Shown in pieces: positions 1-8,455 of a stretch of DNA of 64,000 nt (its first letter is position 1; each line of letters begins with the position of its first letter). The position numbers and the translations under genes were made by a program. Below the pieces are notes generated by a model. The model ran no database searches. It was not told the origin of the DNA and was given only the letters and a program-made list of their open reading frames with translations. The stretch is from NCBI GenBank assembly GCA_028278625.1, contig JANQDY010000062.1:1-64000 (forward strand), given 5' to 3'. Source of the stretch: Thermodesulfobacteriota bacterium. Lineage in GTDB: Bacteria; Desulfobacterota; DSM-4660; Desulfatiglandales; Desulfatiglandaceae.

Positions 1-18
1 ATTGATTCGTTTTCCCAT
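1..18 (-). CDS. Start of a gene that runs off the left edge
   Basis: Only the first six codons (MGKRIN) are inside the window, so no function can be assigned. The start is supported by a strong Shine-Dalgarno sequence AAGGAGAG at positions 30-23 on the minus strand, four bases before the ATG. The gene lies about 70 nt downstream of the large glycosyltransferase gene in the same orientation, so it probably continues the glycan operon. This last point is inference. Confidence 0.6.
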
Positions 19-91
19 TTCACTCTCCTTCAACTTTGCTAGCGGAAAGTGTAGGGGAATTTATCTCAGATTCTGTCCGGTTTATTCTGCC

Positions 92-3000
92 CTATGCACG
101 TAGCCTCTGCAAATGCTCAAGATATTGCAATGCATCTTTATTTTCGGGGTCAGCGTGTAGCGCTCGGTTAAAAAACGCCTCTGCATCATCGAATTTCTTA
201 AGAGCAATGCATATATGGCCAATGGCAACAAGGGCCTCGATATCTTCAGGAAAGACGTTTAATACATTGATATATAACCGCATAGCGTCTTCTATCCGGT
301 CCATTTCGAACCAGTAAAAATCGGCAAGGTTCTTTTGGAAATTCATGTTCCCCGGTTCAAGTTCTGCCGCCTTACGGTAGTGTTTCAGCGTCTCTTCCTT
401 ACGTCCTTCCTGAAAACAAAGGACTCCCAGGTCGTTATGGGCGATTGCACAATCTGGATATAGATCTAACAGCCTCTTGAGCCCCTCCGACGCTTCCTTA
501 TTGGCGCCATGGGTGAGGAGATTTTGGATATGTTGATAGAGTTCCTCTATATTCTCATTCGGTTCAGATGTTGGTTCCGCTTTTTGTGAGTTATGCCGTT
601 CTCGTACGCGCTTTACCTCGTTCCTCGTCTGTTCAGGGTCACGGTGCCCGATACTTGCACGTGATTTCAGGCAAAGCCCTAAGAATTCATTCAGATGAAG
701 AAATTTCTTGGTTTCGCTGATGCGCAGCCAGAAATCCCAATCTCCCGCAAAGTGAAATTCTTCATCAAAATATCCATATTCTTCATGAATGTTCCTGCGC
801 CACATGGGTTGGGGACCGATATAGCAGCCATCGATCAGTGTATTCCGATCAAAGTCTTTCCAGCAGTATCTGCCCGCGGGGGTAAAATTTTCAAAGGTTT
901 CATTTTCATTTTCAGTCATCCAACCATTTGCGTACACCAGAGCAATATCCGGATTTTTCTCCAATACATGAACCATCCTTTCAAAAGCGTAGGGGGTGTG
1001 GCGGTCATCCGTATTGGCACTGGTGATGTACCTGCCTGTTGCCAATTTGATCCCCCTGTTCCAGGCAGCGTAGACGGTTTCCCGTTGATCGGTTTTTAAG
1101 TACTTGATGTTGGAATATCGGTTCTGGAATTGTTTTATGACTTCCCCTTCATTCTGTTCTGATCCACTGTCAATAACGATGATCTCAAGAAAGTCTCTGA
1201 TGGTCTGTGCTTCAAGGTCCTCCATGCACCCACGGATGAACCGTTCGGAATTGTAGGTTGAGACAATGGCCGTAACGAGTGGCGCCTCATGTGGTGTGTT
1301 GTTTTGGACTGCTGCTTGAATTTTCGGTGATAACACCGTTACGGTTGGATCTTCAACCCACTCCCGCGCAATGACATTCTGTCTTATTTGGTTATAGTAC
1401 TGTTTTACATCGATGCCCCGCCATTTTTCCCATACGGAAAGGGCCGTACCCAACCAGTATATCCCCCAGGCAAAATAGTGCCCGAGAAGATCATCGCCGC
1501 CGCTTCTTAGTGGCGCTTCATATTTTGCGATATTCTCCATGCATTGCTGTATTTTGGCTGAGGGATTTTCGCATTCCTCTGCTTCAGCAACAAAATAGTC
1601 CCTCATCGCCTGCAGGTATCCGCTTGCCGTTGGATGGGTCAGATGATAAACACAGCAGTCGTCGGCATATTCGATCTTCGCCACATTGTTGGGGTTGCTG
1701 GGGGTAAAATTGTGATGAATGATGTCCCGGATGATGGCCTTTTTGCGGTTTACCATAAAGGGGAAGTAGCTGACGGACCAGGGGGATCGTTTATCGTGGA
1801 TGCCGAATGAATAGTATTTTCGCGGCACATACATGAGATCGAAATTGCCTTCCGAATCCCTCAAAATCCGCTTGATCCGTCCGATGAGTTTTCTTGTGGG
1901 AATTTCCGAGGCGGTACTGAAAAAAATCCAGTCGTGTGTGGGGATTTTGGCATAGGAGACCATATTCCCATCCCCCTGGTGGGAAAAAGGCATATCAACA
2001 ACTTTGACCTTTTCGCCAAATTGAAGGCATATTTCCTTGGTCCTGTCCGTGGACGATTTATTGATAACGACGATTTCATCCGCCCATTTGATACCGGATG
2101 CGAGTACTGAACCGATGCGCTCTTCTTCGTTATAAACCGTTACCAATAGAGATATTGGGATATCATGGTTCTCATCCATGAACGAAAAGGATTTGTTGTC
2201 ATATTCTTGACAAATGGATTGAAATGATCGCATTTCGGAATTTTGAAGTTCCTGGTGCCTGGTGTCTTTATTTGAGTTCAGTTTCCTCAGTTTGGCATCA
2301 ACCAGGATTGACTGGATTGTTTGAAGCTCGGCATTCTGATCTCTTTTTGGTAAATAGATGTTCCATGTCTGTGTCAAATTCATTTGAGATTCAGTCAATC
2401 GATCATTCAGATCGGCATTATACCTTTTCAGTTTTTTGAACAACCAATTGAGATAACGGTTTTGTTCTAAAGGGATTGTTTCAGGGGTATCCTCTTTATC
2501 AAATTTCATTCGGGCTCTTTTTGATCTCACAATGAGTGTCAACTTTTTTGTGTAAACAACCGGCGCGTTCTTTTCTATGACACCGTTAATGATCCCGAAA
2601 AAATGACTGTATGCCGACGCGATCTTCTCTTTGGCAAAATCAGTATCAAAACAATTTCTTTTGATAATGTTGGATGAAATCAGGGAGTGGGCGATTAGGA
2701 AATAAGGGCTGTTTTCTAGGCAATCAACAGCAAGCTCAGCGTAGTTTTTGTAACATTCCTTTGATTGCACAAAAGGATCATGTAATGAGCCGCGTGTAAT
2801 CATCAGGCCTGGCGAATATTTTCTGATCAATCCGATGACTTCCTCTAATGATCCATTCGGCAGGATTTCATCATCTCCAATGACCCAAAGATATTCCCCT
2901 TGGCAATTCGTATAGGCGTAATGAACGTTGTTCTTTCCGCCGATGTTGTGACCATGGTGAAAATAAGTGTGGGAAAACCTGAGATCCAATTTTTCAAGGA

Positions 3001-3157
3001 GTCTTTCCGTATCATGTTTTGAACCATTATCGAAAACGTAAATATGGATAAGATCTCCCAGTTCCGTTGCGTATTGTTCATTAATCGACAACAGCAACGA
3101 AGACAGGTATCTGTTTCTGTTATAGGTGGGAATGGCAATGGATAACAGTTCATTCAT
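92..3157 (-). CDS. Tandem three-domain family 2 glycosyltransferase with C-terminal TPR repeats
   Basis: This 1021-residue protein has three GT-A (GT2) domains. The first (about 1-270) begins with LLSIAIPTYNRNRYLSS and carries a DNG and GDDEI acidic pair. The second (about 335-560) begins with ISLLVTVYNEEERIG and resembles the WaaE/KdtX type. The third (about 655-870) begins with VTAIVSTYNSERFIRG and carries an NTDD motif. The last 130 residues hold three to four TPR repeats. No signal peptide or membrane segment is visible, so it should act in the cytoplasm, adding sugars from nucleotide donors to a lipid- or protein-linked acceptor. The ATG follows GAGGGAT. GT2-TPR fusions are common in flagellin and surface-glycan loci. 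The gene looks more A+T-rich than its neighbours around 2.2-2.9 kb, which suggests transfer. The donor sugars cannot be named. Confidence 0.85.
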   Translation of the reverse strand: MNELLSIAIPTYNRNRYLSSLLLSINEQYATELGDLIHIYVFDNGSKHDTERLLEKLDLRFSHTYFHHGHNIGGKNNVHYAYTNCQGEYLWVIGDDEILPNGSLEEVIGLIRKYSPGLMITRGSLHDPFVQSKECYKNYAELAVDCLENSPYFLIAHSLISSNIIKRNCFDTDFAKEKIASAYSHFFGIINGVIEKNAPVVYTKKLTLIVRSKRARMKFDKEDTPETIPLEQNRYLNWLFKKLKRYNADLNDRLTESQMNLTQTWNIYLPKRDQNAELQTIQSILVDAKLRKLNSNKDTRHQELQNSEMRSFQSICQEYDNKSFSFMDENHDIPISLLVTVYNEEERIGSVLASGIKWADEIVVINKSSTDRTKEICLQFGEKVKVVDMPFSHQGDGNMVSYAKIPTHDWIFFSTASEIPTRKLIGRIKRILRDSEGNFDLMYVPRKYYSFGIHDKRSPWSVSYFPFMVNRKKAIIRDIIHHNFTPSNPNNVAKIEYADDCCVYHLTHPTASGYLQAMRDYFVAEAEECENPSAKIQQCMENIAKYEAPLRSGGDDLLGHYFAWGIYWLGTALSVWEKWRGIDVKQYYNQIRQNVIAREWVEDPTVTVLSPKIQAAVQNNTPHEAPLVTAIVSTYNSERFIRGCMEDLEAQTIRDFLEIIVIDSGSEQNEGEVIKQFQNRYSNIKYLKTDQRETVYAAWNRGIKLATGRYITSANTDDRHTPYAFERMVHVLEKNPDIALVYANGWMTENENETFENFTPAGRYCWKDFDRNTLIDGCYIGPQPMWRRNIHEEYGYFDEEFHFAGDWDFWLRISETKKFLHLNEFLGLCLKSRASIGHRDPEQTRNEVKRVRERHNSQKAEPTSEPNENIEELYQHIQNLLTHGANKEASEGLKRLLDLYPDCAIAHNDLGVLCFQEGRKEETLKHYRKAAELEPGNMNFQKNLADFYWFEMDRIEDAMRLYINVLNVFPEDIEALVAIGHICIALKKFDDAEAFFNRALHADPENKDALQYLEHLQRLRA

Positions 3158-3265
3158 GTTGATCCCTCATACGTTGTTTGGATTTACGAAGTCAGGCAAT
3201 GGGAGTGTTGGAAAGAAGAAAAGTGAAAAGGATATCGACGGTATTCAGGATTCTTTTCCGGGATT

Positions 3266-4174
3266 TCATAAATGGCGGCCATGATGTGAAAGGGTCAGTC
3301 GGATTGCCTCTTCCAGCGATGTCTCCTCTCCAAGTCCTAATTCACGGCGTGCCCGCCCGAGATGGGGCGTATAGGATTGCGAGGGCCGGTCGGTGGGCGG
3401 TTTAAGGATTTCAATGGCGTTGTGCCTATCCGCGACCCTTCGAACGGTCATGGCGAGATCCGCGATGGAAATCTCCCGGGCCGAACCCACATTGTAGGCG
3501 CGCCCCGGTTCCCCGCGTCTCAGTATGGTCCATAGCCAGCGCACCAGATCCGCCGAATACAGATAGGTGCGGATCGGCGATCCGTCGCCTTTAATGACGA
3601 TGGGTTGGTCATTGAGACAATCACGCATGAAATTGCCGATGGCAAAGTGGGCGTCCAGCGGCAGAAATTCTCCAACAAACGCGAAGCAGCGGGCGATGCT
3701 GCAGGGAACTTTCGAATCAAGACACCGGTTTTCCGCTGCCAGTTTGGCCCGACCGTAGACACTCACCGGTTCAGTGGAGAATGACTCATCCATGGGAACG
3801 TTATAAGCGTCTCCGTAAACGGCGCCAGAGCTGATAAAGAGAAGATTTTTGAGTTGCTGGTTCCTTCCGGCGAATTCCAGAACGCGGTTCGTACCGTCCA
3901 TTACCACGGATCGCATTTCCTCATCCGGTATGATGTGGCCCGAGGTGGTCGCCCCATGGAAGATATAGTCAAAATCGGGTTTCGGGAACGAAAAGTCCCT
4001 GATGTCGCCATGTAGGAATGTCAGTCTCGGGTTTTTTCCAAATCCTTGGCATTCCTTCATCCGTCTTTGAGGGTCGCGGGAAAGGATCACCACATCATGA
4101 TCCAAGAGCTCCGGGCACTGGTTCATCAAGCTTTTTCCAAAAAAACCGGTTCCGCCGGTGATAAATATTCGCAT
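3266..4174 (-). CDS. NAD-dependent epimerase/dehydratase (extended SDR)
   Basis: A 302-residue extended short-chain dehydrogenase. It starts with the nucleotide-binding loop ITGGTGFFG (residues 5-13) and has the catalytic YGRAK pair (YxxxK) near residue 139, with an SSGAVYG serine segment before it. Family members act on nucleotide-activated hexoses as epimerases, 4,6-dehydratases, 4-reductases or decarboxylases. The start codon overlaps the stop of the FkbM gene as TAATG, so translation is coupled. In a cluster with RfbF/G/H, a 4-ketoreductase role (CDP-abequose, paratose or YerF-like) is possible, but the sequence alone does not decide it. About 108 nt without a gene separate it from the glycosyltransferase downstream. 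Confidence 0.85.
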   Translation of the reverse strand: MRIFITGGTGFFGKSLMNQCPELLDHDVVILSRDPQRRMKECQGFGKNPRLTFLHGDIRDFSFPKPDFDYIFHGATTSGHIIPDEEMRSVVMDGTNRVLEFAGRNQQLKNLLFISSGAVYGDAYNVPMDESFSTEPVSVYGRAKLAAENRCLDSKVPCSIARCFAFVGEFLPLDAHFAIGNFMRDCLNDQPIVIKGDGSPIRTYLYSADLVRWLWTILRRGEPGRAYNVGSAREISIADLAMTVRRVADRHNAIEILKPPTDRPSQSYTPHLGRARRELGLGEETSLEEAIRLTLSHHGRHL

Positions 4175-5118
4175 TATTTGTTTAAGAACTCCCGGTGGGC
4201 ATCGTCATGAAGGAAAAAGAAATTGGTTTCCACCGTGTCGTCGGTAACCCTCTTAAAGGGTTTAAGGGCCCCGTCAGCGATGACATAGCAGGAATAGGCC
4301 TTTTTTTGAAACAGCTCGATCACGTCGTTGGGATGGTAATTGAAGCATTTTGACCATTTCCTGAGAAGCTCCGCCATGACCAGCGGTTTCACCGTGGAGA
4401 GCAATGTTTCGGCCCCCTTGAAGACAAGCAGTTCGGCCCCTTCCACATCGCACTTGATAAAATCGGGCCGCAGCCCCTGCTCCTGGCAGTAATCGTCCAG
4501 TTTCCTGATATCTCCCTTTAACCGGATCTTATCATCCGTTGGAAAGGTATCCGCCAGGGATGAGGCGGCCAAAAGGGAGGGGGAGACAAAGAATTCCACT
4601 TTTCCGTTTCTGTCCGCCAGCCCGAGATTATGGGGGTGAATGGGCCCGGATCCGTTGAGTGCCATGTTTTTGAGGAATTGCTCATAGGCGGCTGGGATCG
4701 GCTCAAAAGCGTGTATCTCTAAATCTCGAAACAGCTTGTCAAAATAGATGGAATACCAGCCGATATTTGCGCCGATATCGAAAAACACGGCTTTTTCCTT
4801 GGCCCTCCCTTTGATTCTGACCATTTCTTTCAAAAGGGCCGTCATCATTTCCTGTTCTTCGTTTTCCGCACCGGCCAGTATAAGGTGCCCAAGGGCGGCG
4901 GTCATGTCACCTTCGAGACAATTCAATTGAATATTCTCTTTTCGGGTTGTGATGACGACGGAATCATCCTTGACCACGATTTCCTTGACGTTGGAATTCT
5001 TGAGGTCTTTTGAAAACTCGAAGAGCGTGAAATAGTATTTTTGATACAGTTCCCTGGCAATGTCCGTCTTGACCATTTTGGCATTCGCCAGACGTTTTCG
5101 TTCCCGGGCAAGCAACAT
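4174..5118 (-). CDS. FkbM-family SAM-dependent methyltransferase
   Basis: A 314-residue protein whose central part is an FkbM methyltransferase. It has the SAM-binding motif FFDIGANIGWYS (about residues 126-137), the acidic HAFEPIP motif after it, and DFIKCDVEGAE, typical of the family. The first 115 residues are a poorly conserved leader. FkbM proteins mostly O-methylate sugars or secondary metabolites, and in glycan islands they usually cap or modify a sugar hydroxyl. Both ends overlap neighbours by one base (TAATG), indicating a tightly coupled trio with the two SDR genes. The acceptor is unknown. Confidence 0.85.
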   Translation of the reverse strand: MLLARERKRLANAKMVKTDIARELYQKYYFTLFEFSKDLKNSNVKEIVVKDDSVVITTRKENIQLNCLEGDMTAALGHLILAGAENEEQEMMTALLKEMVRIKGRAKEKAVFFDIGANIGWYSIYFDKLFRDLEIHAFEPIPAAYEQFLKNMALNGSGPIHPHNLGLADRNGKVEFFVSPSLLAASSLADTFPTDDKIRLKGDIRKLDDYCQEQGLRPDFIKCDVEGAELLVFKGAETLLSTVKPLVMAELLRKWSKCFNYHPNDVIELFQKKAYSCYVIADGALKPFKRVTDDTVETNFFFLHDDAHREFLNK

Positions 5119-6206
5119 TATGATGATCCCCTTTCCTTATGATGGGCATCAATGGTTCGTTTTAAGCCTTCTCGGATGTCGATCTTGGGTGCAAACCCGA
5201 TGCTTTTGAGCTTATCGATGCTGGGGACCGTCACCTGCGGGGACTTGAAAGGGGTATAGCCCGAGGGCGCCTTGCCTTGGCCGATCTGAACGGAGACGGT
5301 CTCGTGGGGGGACAGTTCACCCACGGTTTGGGCCAGTTCCCTGATGGTGCATCCGGCTTCACTGTTGGCGATGTTCCATGCCTCGCCGTAGGTGGAATGG
5401 AAAAAGACCCTGAAGAAGGCTTCGGTGGCGTCGGTTATATAGCACCAGAATCGTGTTTCCTCCCCGGTTGAATGAAGCACGATGTCTTCACCGCAAACGG
5501 CGTTTTTAACGAACGAAGTGAAGGCCCTTGGGTCGTTCTGCAGGTCCATTCCGGGGCCGTAGGAACCGAAATAGCGGAGCATTTTAACCCGAATGCCGTA
5601 CTGGTTCATAAAAGAGAGGCAAATGGTTTCACCCGCCCGTTTGCTTTCGGAATAGCAGGCGCCGGGGCTCAGGCAGGAACTCGGAAAGAACATCTCTTCG
5701 GTGATGGGAATATCGCTTTTGATATTTTCTCCATTGACGATGCCAGAACTGAAATAGATGAACTGATCAAAATCCGGGATTTGGCGGGCCAATTCCAGGA
5801 GATGCCAGGTTCCCAAGATGTTGGGCGCCATTACCGCCACAGGCCTTTTCCTGTCCGGTCGCGGGATGCTGGCCGCATGGATGATCACTTGGGTGTCTCT
5901 AAATGCCGATACGGCAAGTCCTCTACAGATATCGTCGGTGACGAGTTTGAGATTGGCATTTCCAAGGTATCCGGCAAACCTTTTTTCGGCCTTCTCCATG
6001 CTTCTCACCAGGGCCGTAACCTTTGGTGGGATACAGTCAACATACTCCGGCAAAAGCAGAAGGGCCTCAACCACATAGGACGCCAGCATGCCGGCGGCAC
6101 CGGTGACCAGGATTTTTTTGCCGGACAAGGCCTGCCATGGCAGGTCCTGTTTCAAAATTTCCTCGATGTCTTGTCTTACAATTCGGGGATTGGGCGGTTC
6201 ATACAT
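5118..6206 (-). CDS. NAD-dependent epimerase/dehydratase with N-terminal extension
   Basis: A 362-residue extended SDR. About 28 residues precede the Rossmann loop VTGAAGMLAS, and the catalytic YSESK (YxxxK) lies near residue 186, with the preceding YFSSGIVNG serine segment. The extended N-terminus and overall layout are like proteins annotated as UDP-glucuronate decarboxylase or 4,6-dehydratase relatives in surface-polysaccharide clusters. The ATG is preceded by AAGGAG. It is the first gene of the SDR-FkbM-SDR trio and is separated by 42 nt from the upstream radical SAM gene. The precise sugar substrate is not determined. Confidence 0.85.
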   Translation of the reverse strand: MYEPPNPRIVRQDIEEILKQDLPWQALSGKKILVTGAAGMLASYVVEALLLLPEYVDCIPPKVTALVRSMEKAEKRFAGYLGNANLKLVTDDICRGLAVSAFRDTQVIIHAASIPRPDRKRPVAVMAPNILGTWHLLELARQIPDFDQFIYFSSGIVNGENIKSDIPITEEMFFPSSCLSPGACYSESKRAGETICLSFMNQYGIRVKMLRYFGSYGPGMDLQNDPRAFTSFVKNAVCGEDIVLHSTGEETRFWCYITDATEAFFRVFFHSTYGEAWNIANSEAGCTIRELAQTVGELSPHETVSVQIGQGKAPSGYTPFKSPQVTVPSIDKLKSIGFAPKIDIREGLKRTIDAHHKERGSS

Positions 6207-6248
6207 CTTTGAGACTCCTTATCTCAAGTTGCGGCTCCAAATTGTGGT

Positions 6249-7259
6249 TCAGGGGAGCGAAGCCATTGTTTCCAAGAGCGCGCTGGCATACGCATCAATA
6301 TTGTCGACGTTACAGTATTCAAGGGTGGTGCATTCACCGCACAAGGGATGATTTGGACGCTCTCCTCGTAAATGCATCCTTCTAAAATCATTATATTTTT
6401 TTCCGTCCCAGATCTCATGGAGCGGCAGTTCCCAGGCGTTTCCCAGGACCTCTTTGTGTGCCCAGTCCAGCTGGCAGGGGGGGATGGATCCGTCAAAATC
6501 GATATTCAGGTTGTAAAAGATAATGGGGCAGACATTGATGTACCCAGGGTGCACCGGATCTCCGTATAACCCGAATCCGTCATCTTCCTTGACATGGGAA
6601 ATATCAAAGTCAGGCCAGGTGGGGATGATACGTTCCACGAAAACCTCATCGGCATACTGGTCAAACAGCTTAAAGAACTGTTTCTTTTCGAAAGCGTTGA
6701 CCCCGATGTCCGGAACCTTGACGTAGGCTTTACACTGTTTGCGGTTTTCGCAGAAATAAATAACGTTTCCAAGCAATCTGTCAAAATCCACCGTGACCCC
6801 CGACAGCCGTTTATAGGCCTGGGCATTCATGCCTTGAAGCGAGATGAATATCTTGTCCAGGCCCGCGTCGATGATGTCACGGGACAGCTCCGGCGTGAGC
6901 AGCGCGGCGTTGGTGGTGGTATCCACCGTTACGGAAGGCTGTTTCAGTTTGGCATAGCGCACCATGTCCGAAAACCGTTTGTTCAGCAATGGTTCTCCCT
7001 CTTTTACCAGCCGGAGAACCTTTATTTTCTGGGGAAAATAGTCAAGGTCGTCAACGATTTTCCGGTAAAGCGAAAAGTCCATGACGCCCTTATGCACATT
7101 GTGTTTTTTTAATAAATCGGGCGTGGAGCAGGGGCAGTATCGGCACTTGAAATTGCAGGTGCTGGCCACGGCCAACTGAAGGACAAAAGGGGTTTCAAGT
7201 GGAATTACGGTTTCAAGGCCGACCCTTTCGGATGCTTGCTTGCTTTTTAATTGGGCCAC
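6249..7259 (-). CDS. Radical SAM/SPASM protein (first of four in the island by coordinate)
   Basis: A 336-residue radical SAM enzyme. The [4Fe-4S]-SAM motif CNFKCRYC has cysteines at 35, 39 and 42. A SPASM-like C-terminal region contains a cysteine in CPIIFYNLNIDFDGSIPPC and another set in CGECTTLEYC, ligands for an auxiliary cluster. SPASM enzymes usually modify peptides or small molecules by radical chemistry. In glycan islands their substrates are mostly unknown. The gene starts with GTG, supported by AAAGGCGG six bases upstream. It is 31 nt downstream of a methyltransferase gene and shares layout and size with the radical SAM protein at 9622-10602 (both open with a short leader ending IPL.(K/T)PF), suggesting duplication. 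Confidence 0.85.
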   Translation of the reverse strand: MAQLKSKQASERVGLETVIPLETPFVLQLAVASTCNFKCRYCPCSTPDLLKKHNVHKGVMDFSLYRKIVDDLDYFPQKIKVLRLVKEGEPLLNKRFSDMVRYAKLKQPSVTVDTTTNAALLTPELSRDIIDAGLDKIFISLQGMNAQAYKRLSGVTVDFDRLLGNVIYFCENRKQCKAYVKVPDIGVNAFEKKQFFKLFDQYADEVFVERIIPTWPDFDISHVKEDDGFGLYGDPVHPGYINVCPIIFYNLNIDFDGSIPPCQLDWAHKEVLGNAWELPLHEIWDGKKYNDFRRMHLRGERPNHPLCGECTTLEYCNVDNIDAYASALLETMASLP

Positions 7260-7290
7260 GGGCTACCGCCTTTCATTGTAAACATGTCTG

Positions 7291-8442
7291 TCATTGAATG
7301 ATTTCAAGACCCCCGTCTTTAAAGGTTGCAATGTGTTCTACATCATGGGGGAATCTTTCTTCTATGGTTTTGACGATTTCCCCGGAGTATTCAGGGGACA
7401 TGATAATGACCGCTTCTACCGGATCTTGTGACAGGTGTTCCGGTGGGAATATTTCAAGACCTGAAGCGGGAGAATATTTCCCCTGCTTAAAGGGTGCGGA
7501 ATCGACGATATAGGAGATCTTCTCTTCGGTTTTAGAGGCCGAGATGATGCTGAAAGCCAAATGACTGGCGCCCCACAAGGCAATGCGGCCCCCCTTTTCC
7601 AGCATTTCGTCCATGTAATCGTTGATCTCATTGTTGAAATGGTAGAATCTCTCCATGGGCACGGAAATGTCCCATTTTTCCCGCTTCTTGAAATATGCCG
7701 TTACCACGTTCAGTTTCTGGTTCCTGAAAATATCAACGATCTCAAATCCGTTGAGGGTCAGGGTGTTGCTTAAGGAATCGGATGAAAAATAGGATAGATG
7801 GTCGCTCATGAAGCTGAATAGAAAATTGTCACTCAGCTCGAATTCAAAATCCGGCACACCGATCATTCCGACGCCGTCCTCTGTAAGGAGATTTGCGGCG
7901 CCCCTCAAAAAAGCGCCCGGATCGGGTGCGTGTTCCAGGAAATTGATGGAAACAAAAGCGTCAAACACCCTGTCCGAAATGGGGCCGTTTAGGTCTGTGG
8001 GATATGCCTCATAGGTCTTGAGTCCTTTGTCCCTGGAAATCTGATTCAGTTCGGGATTATGTTCCATGCCGAAAGCGTTTACGGGCATTTCATCCAGAAT
8101 GGAGAGGTATTCTCCCCTTCCGGATCCGATTTCAAGAATGTTTTTACCCTTAAGCGAAAAACGGTCAATGAAGCGCGCAAATTCATCCTGCTGTCGCTGT
8201 CTCATGGAAGGTGAAAAGCTTCCGGCCCTGATAACGTCCTTATAATAGGGTACCGGGTCATTTGTGAGTTGGACGAGACCGCAGAAAGCGCACTCCCTCA
8301 CGTCTAAAACAACGCCGGAGGCAACAGCCGTATCCTTTTCGGTGGGCAGATTCTGAACAGCGCCGGGCATGCCGGGCATACGGAAAAGGCTTCCATTGTC
8401 AAACGGTTTTTCGCAAACGCGGCATTTCTTTTCCTGGGACAT
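7291..8442 (-). CDS. Zinc-binding class I SAM methyltransferase with C-terminal Rossmann domain
   Basis: A 383-residue protein with the architecture of sugar C-methyltransferases. There is an N-terminal zinc-binding region with cysteine pairs at 7/10 and 51/54, a SAM-binding domain with ILEIGSGRGEYL, and a C-terminal Rossmann-like domain with IALWGASHLAF near residue 285. C-methyltransferases of this group act on 4-keto deoxysugar nucleotides made by 4,6-dehydratases, and RfbG is such an enzyme in this operon. C-methylation of a CDP-keto-deoxysugar is therefore a reasonable inference. AGGAAGGA precedes the ATG. The next gene downstream starts 31 nt away. Confidence 0.8.
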   Translation of the reverse strand: MSQEKKCRVCEKPFDNGSLFRMPGMPGAVQNLPTEKDTAVASGVVLDVRECAFCGLVQLTNDPVPYYKDVIRAGSFSPSMRQRQQDEFARFIDRFSLKGKNILEIGSGRGEYLSILDEMPVNAFGMEHNPELNQISRDKGLKTYEAYPTDLNGPISDRVFDAFVSINFLEHAPDPGAFLRGAANLLTEDGVGMIGVPDFEFELSDNFLFSFMSDHLSYFSSDSLSNTLTLNGFEIVDIFRNQKLNVVTAYFKKREKWDISVPMERFYHFNNEINDYMDEMLEKGGRIALWGASHLAFSIISASKTEEKISYIVDSAPFKQGKYSPASGLEIFPPEHLSQDPVEAVIIMSPEYSGEIVKTIEERFPHDVEHIATFKDGGLEIIQ

Positions 8443-8455
8443 TCTGTTTTCCTTC

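Noticed and set aside
5472..6212. A 246-codon open frame on the plus strand
   Set aside because: It lies fully opposite a clear SDR gene with intact motifs and has no recognisable domain.
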